Shown: in pieces, positions 62,691 through 64,000 of the stretch | How positions within the stretch are numbered: position 1 is the first letter of the stretch | Layout of the letters: every line of letters begins with the position of its first letter | Source of the DNA: Zelopaecilomyces penicillatus | Lineage: Eukaryota > Ascomycota > Sordariomycetes > Hypocreales > Pseudodiploosporaceae | Assembly (NCBI GenBank): GCA_005765155.1 | Contig: VCCP01000002.1 | Location: forward strand, 1,550,001 to 1,614,000 | Length of the DNA stretch: 64,000 nucleotides | Direction of reading: 5' to 3' | The notes under the pieces: generated by a model | What the model was told of the DNA's origin: nothing | The model's input: only the letters and a program-made list of their open reading frames with translations | Database searches by the model: none | Position numbers and translations under genes: made by a program

Positions 62691-63455
62691 ATGAAATTCT
62701 CCTTAGCCCTCCTCTCTACTGCCGTTGGCGGCGCTGTTGCTGCAGCAGTTAAGCAGCCGCCCGTTGCACCAACCGACATTGTTTCCGATATCGCAGCGAT
62801 GGACCATGGCAACACGCTGCCAGATATCATCTTGCCGCACCAGAAAGAGATGATCGAACTCATGCGTCCACTGTTCTCAGGCGATTGTATTGAGGTGCAA
62901 CACGTTACTAGTAATGGGCCACGTTTGTATAAACTCTTGACAGAAAGTGCCTTCAACTATATTCAGTCAACACAGCACCTGGATGATGCCCAGTTTAACG
63001 AACTCAAAACCATTCTTGTAAGAACGGCATCTTTAGTTTTGCAGGATAGAAACAGAAGTCAACTAACCTATACCTCTACATTTATCAGGAAGCGGCTACC
63101 TTAGAGGCTAGTTCCAAGTTGATGCAGGATCCGTGGAGCATCATGGGCCCGCATCTCTGCCAGGGTACCCCAAAACGTGATTTCAACCAAATCATTCGGC
63201 GTCAGGAAAATCAAAGTGATGCATTCATCGATTTTACCAAACCGTTGTACACAATCATTGAGAATGTAATCAATGAGGGTAGCCCTTCTCAGCTAGATGT
63301 GAAGACTGTAAGTATCAACATGCGGTGGCACACTTTTCGATGAACTAGCTAACTATGGTAACCAGAGAGATCTTATACGTGGAGTTAGAATCTTCCTTCA
63401 CGGAGTGTTGGGACTAGGCTCTGATGTCGGGAGGTTCAAGCCTCGGCCCACTTGA
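62691..63455 (+). CDS. Small secreted protein of unknown function
   Basis: Exons are 62691-63017, 63089-63307 and 63366-63455; introns of 71 and 58 nt have good GTAAGA/GTAAGT donors and keep one frame, giving 211 residues. Residues 1-18 are a signal peptide (MKFSLALLSTAVGGAVAA). The mature part is mainly helical and has only two cysteines (SGDCIEVQ and HLCQGT), which could form one disulfide. Segments such as ILPHQKEMIELMRPL and DFTKPLYTIIENVINEG look amphipathic. There is no transmembrane segment, GPI signal or catalytic motif that I recognise. It resembles small secreted proteins expanded in insect-, plant- or nematode-associated fungi, so an effector role is possible but only an inference. 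It ends at TGA 63453-63455. Confidence 0.75.
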
Positions 63456-64000
63456 TGCTAACATGTTTTGTAAAACCATAGGGACTATATACCCCTTGAG
63501 CCTTCTATTGCGGTATTTTGTTAGTGTGAATGAAGACACCCCTTTACCATCTCTACAAATTACTAGTATAAGTAGGTAGTTAGGCTGAACCTCAACCTCC
63601 AAGGGGCATTGAACACATATTGCTTAGTACAAGAAAATCTGGTTCTGCGCATAATAGTAGGGGGAGTTGGTTCATATCAATATAAACTGTTACAGAATAC
63701 ACAACCATGAAAATAAACACAAGGCATTACTACAGGTTCACATATAATGCAAGCAGCTTAAACATCATGACTTGGAAAAGAGCATATTTAGTTTCCCCAC
63801 AATAGAGAACTAGCCGATCAGTTCTACAAAGCAAAGCTCATCAATCCTAGGATACCGAAACCCTAAGAAAGACGTCGGACCTCACTTATAGCACCCCCAG
63901 GTATAACCACACAAAATGGTGGGACGGATATGTCACCATAACTGGGCAACAAATCCTCTTCTCAACCAGAAAAGGGTCATTTGCTCTTTTGTCATTTCCA
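63456..64000. other. Right edge, no gene seen
   Basis: Presumably the 3' region of the secreted-protein gene. I see no coding frame, repeat or RNA gene. Confidence 0.5.

Overview
The window is nuclear DNA of a filamentous ascomycete, most likely a member of the Sordariomycetes close to Hypocreales. The evidence is: protein genes split by 42-170 nt introns with GT...AG ends; a Cre1/CreA carbon-repressor gene of the Hypocreales type; an NDT80/PhoG-type regulator; a transposon copy whose interior looks destroyed by repeat-induced point mutation (RIP); and long gene-poor spacers full of simple repeats. I found no tRNA, rRNA, CRISPR array or bacterial-type operon.

Layout. 3.1-5.7 kb (+): NDT80-domain transcription factor related to VIB-1/XprG, rebuilt from four exons. 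11.2-18.8 kb: the only compact gene block. It holds a folate-synthesis HPPK-DHPS fusion (-), a nitronate monooxygenase-like flavoprotein (+), the Glo3-type ArfGAP (-) and mitochondrial Tim21 (+), arranged as two divergent pairs with one convergent junction. 18.8-31 kb: no intact gene recognised; it contains a 2.1 kb DNA transposon at 23753-25876 with 35-bp terminal inverted repeats, a TA target duplication and a very AT-rich interior. 31.0-32.2 kb (-): cre1/creA. 32.2-42.4 kb: about 10 kb without a recognisable gene, upstream of cre1. 42.36-42.76 kb (+): small intronless VOC/glyoxalase-fold protein resembling bacterial YycE. 44.2-45.85 kb (+): RecA/Rad51-family ATPase of the Rad55/Rhp55 kind (six exons). 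50.2-50.8 kb (-): unrecognised 207-residue protein. 54.0-55.5 kb (+): BTB/POZ protein with a C-terminal, apparently non-canonical bromodomain. 59.6-60.45 kb (+): cysteine-rich, probably GPI-anchored cell-wall protein. 62.7-63.46 kb (+): small secreted protein of unknown function.

How it works together. These are individually regulated eukaryotic genes, not an operon. Two are regulators of nutrient responses (the NDT80-type factor and Cre1). Four are housekeeping genes (folate synthesis, Golgi-ER traffic, mitochondrial import, recombination repair). The last two genes are secreted or surface proteins. I see no undescribed multi-gene system. The best single leads are the BTB-bromodomain protein with an altered acetyl-lysine pocket, the HPPK-DHPS enzyme without a DHNA domain and with Ala where Arg is expected in the substrate loop, the Rad55-like protein with Asn in Walker B, and the YycE-like VOC gene. 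All exon boundaries were placed by eye from splice consensus and frame continuity.
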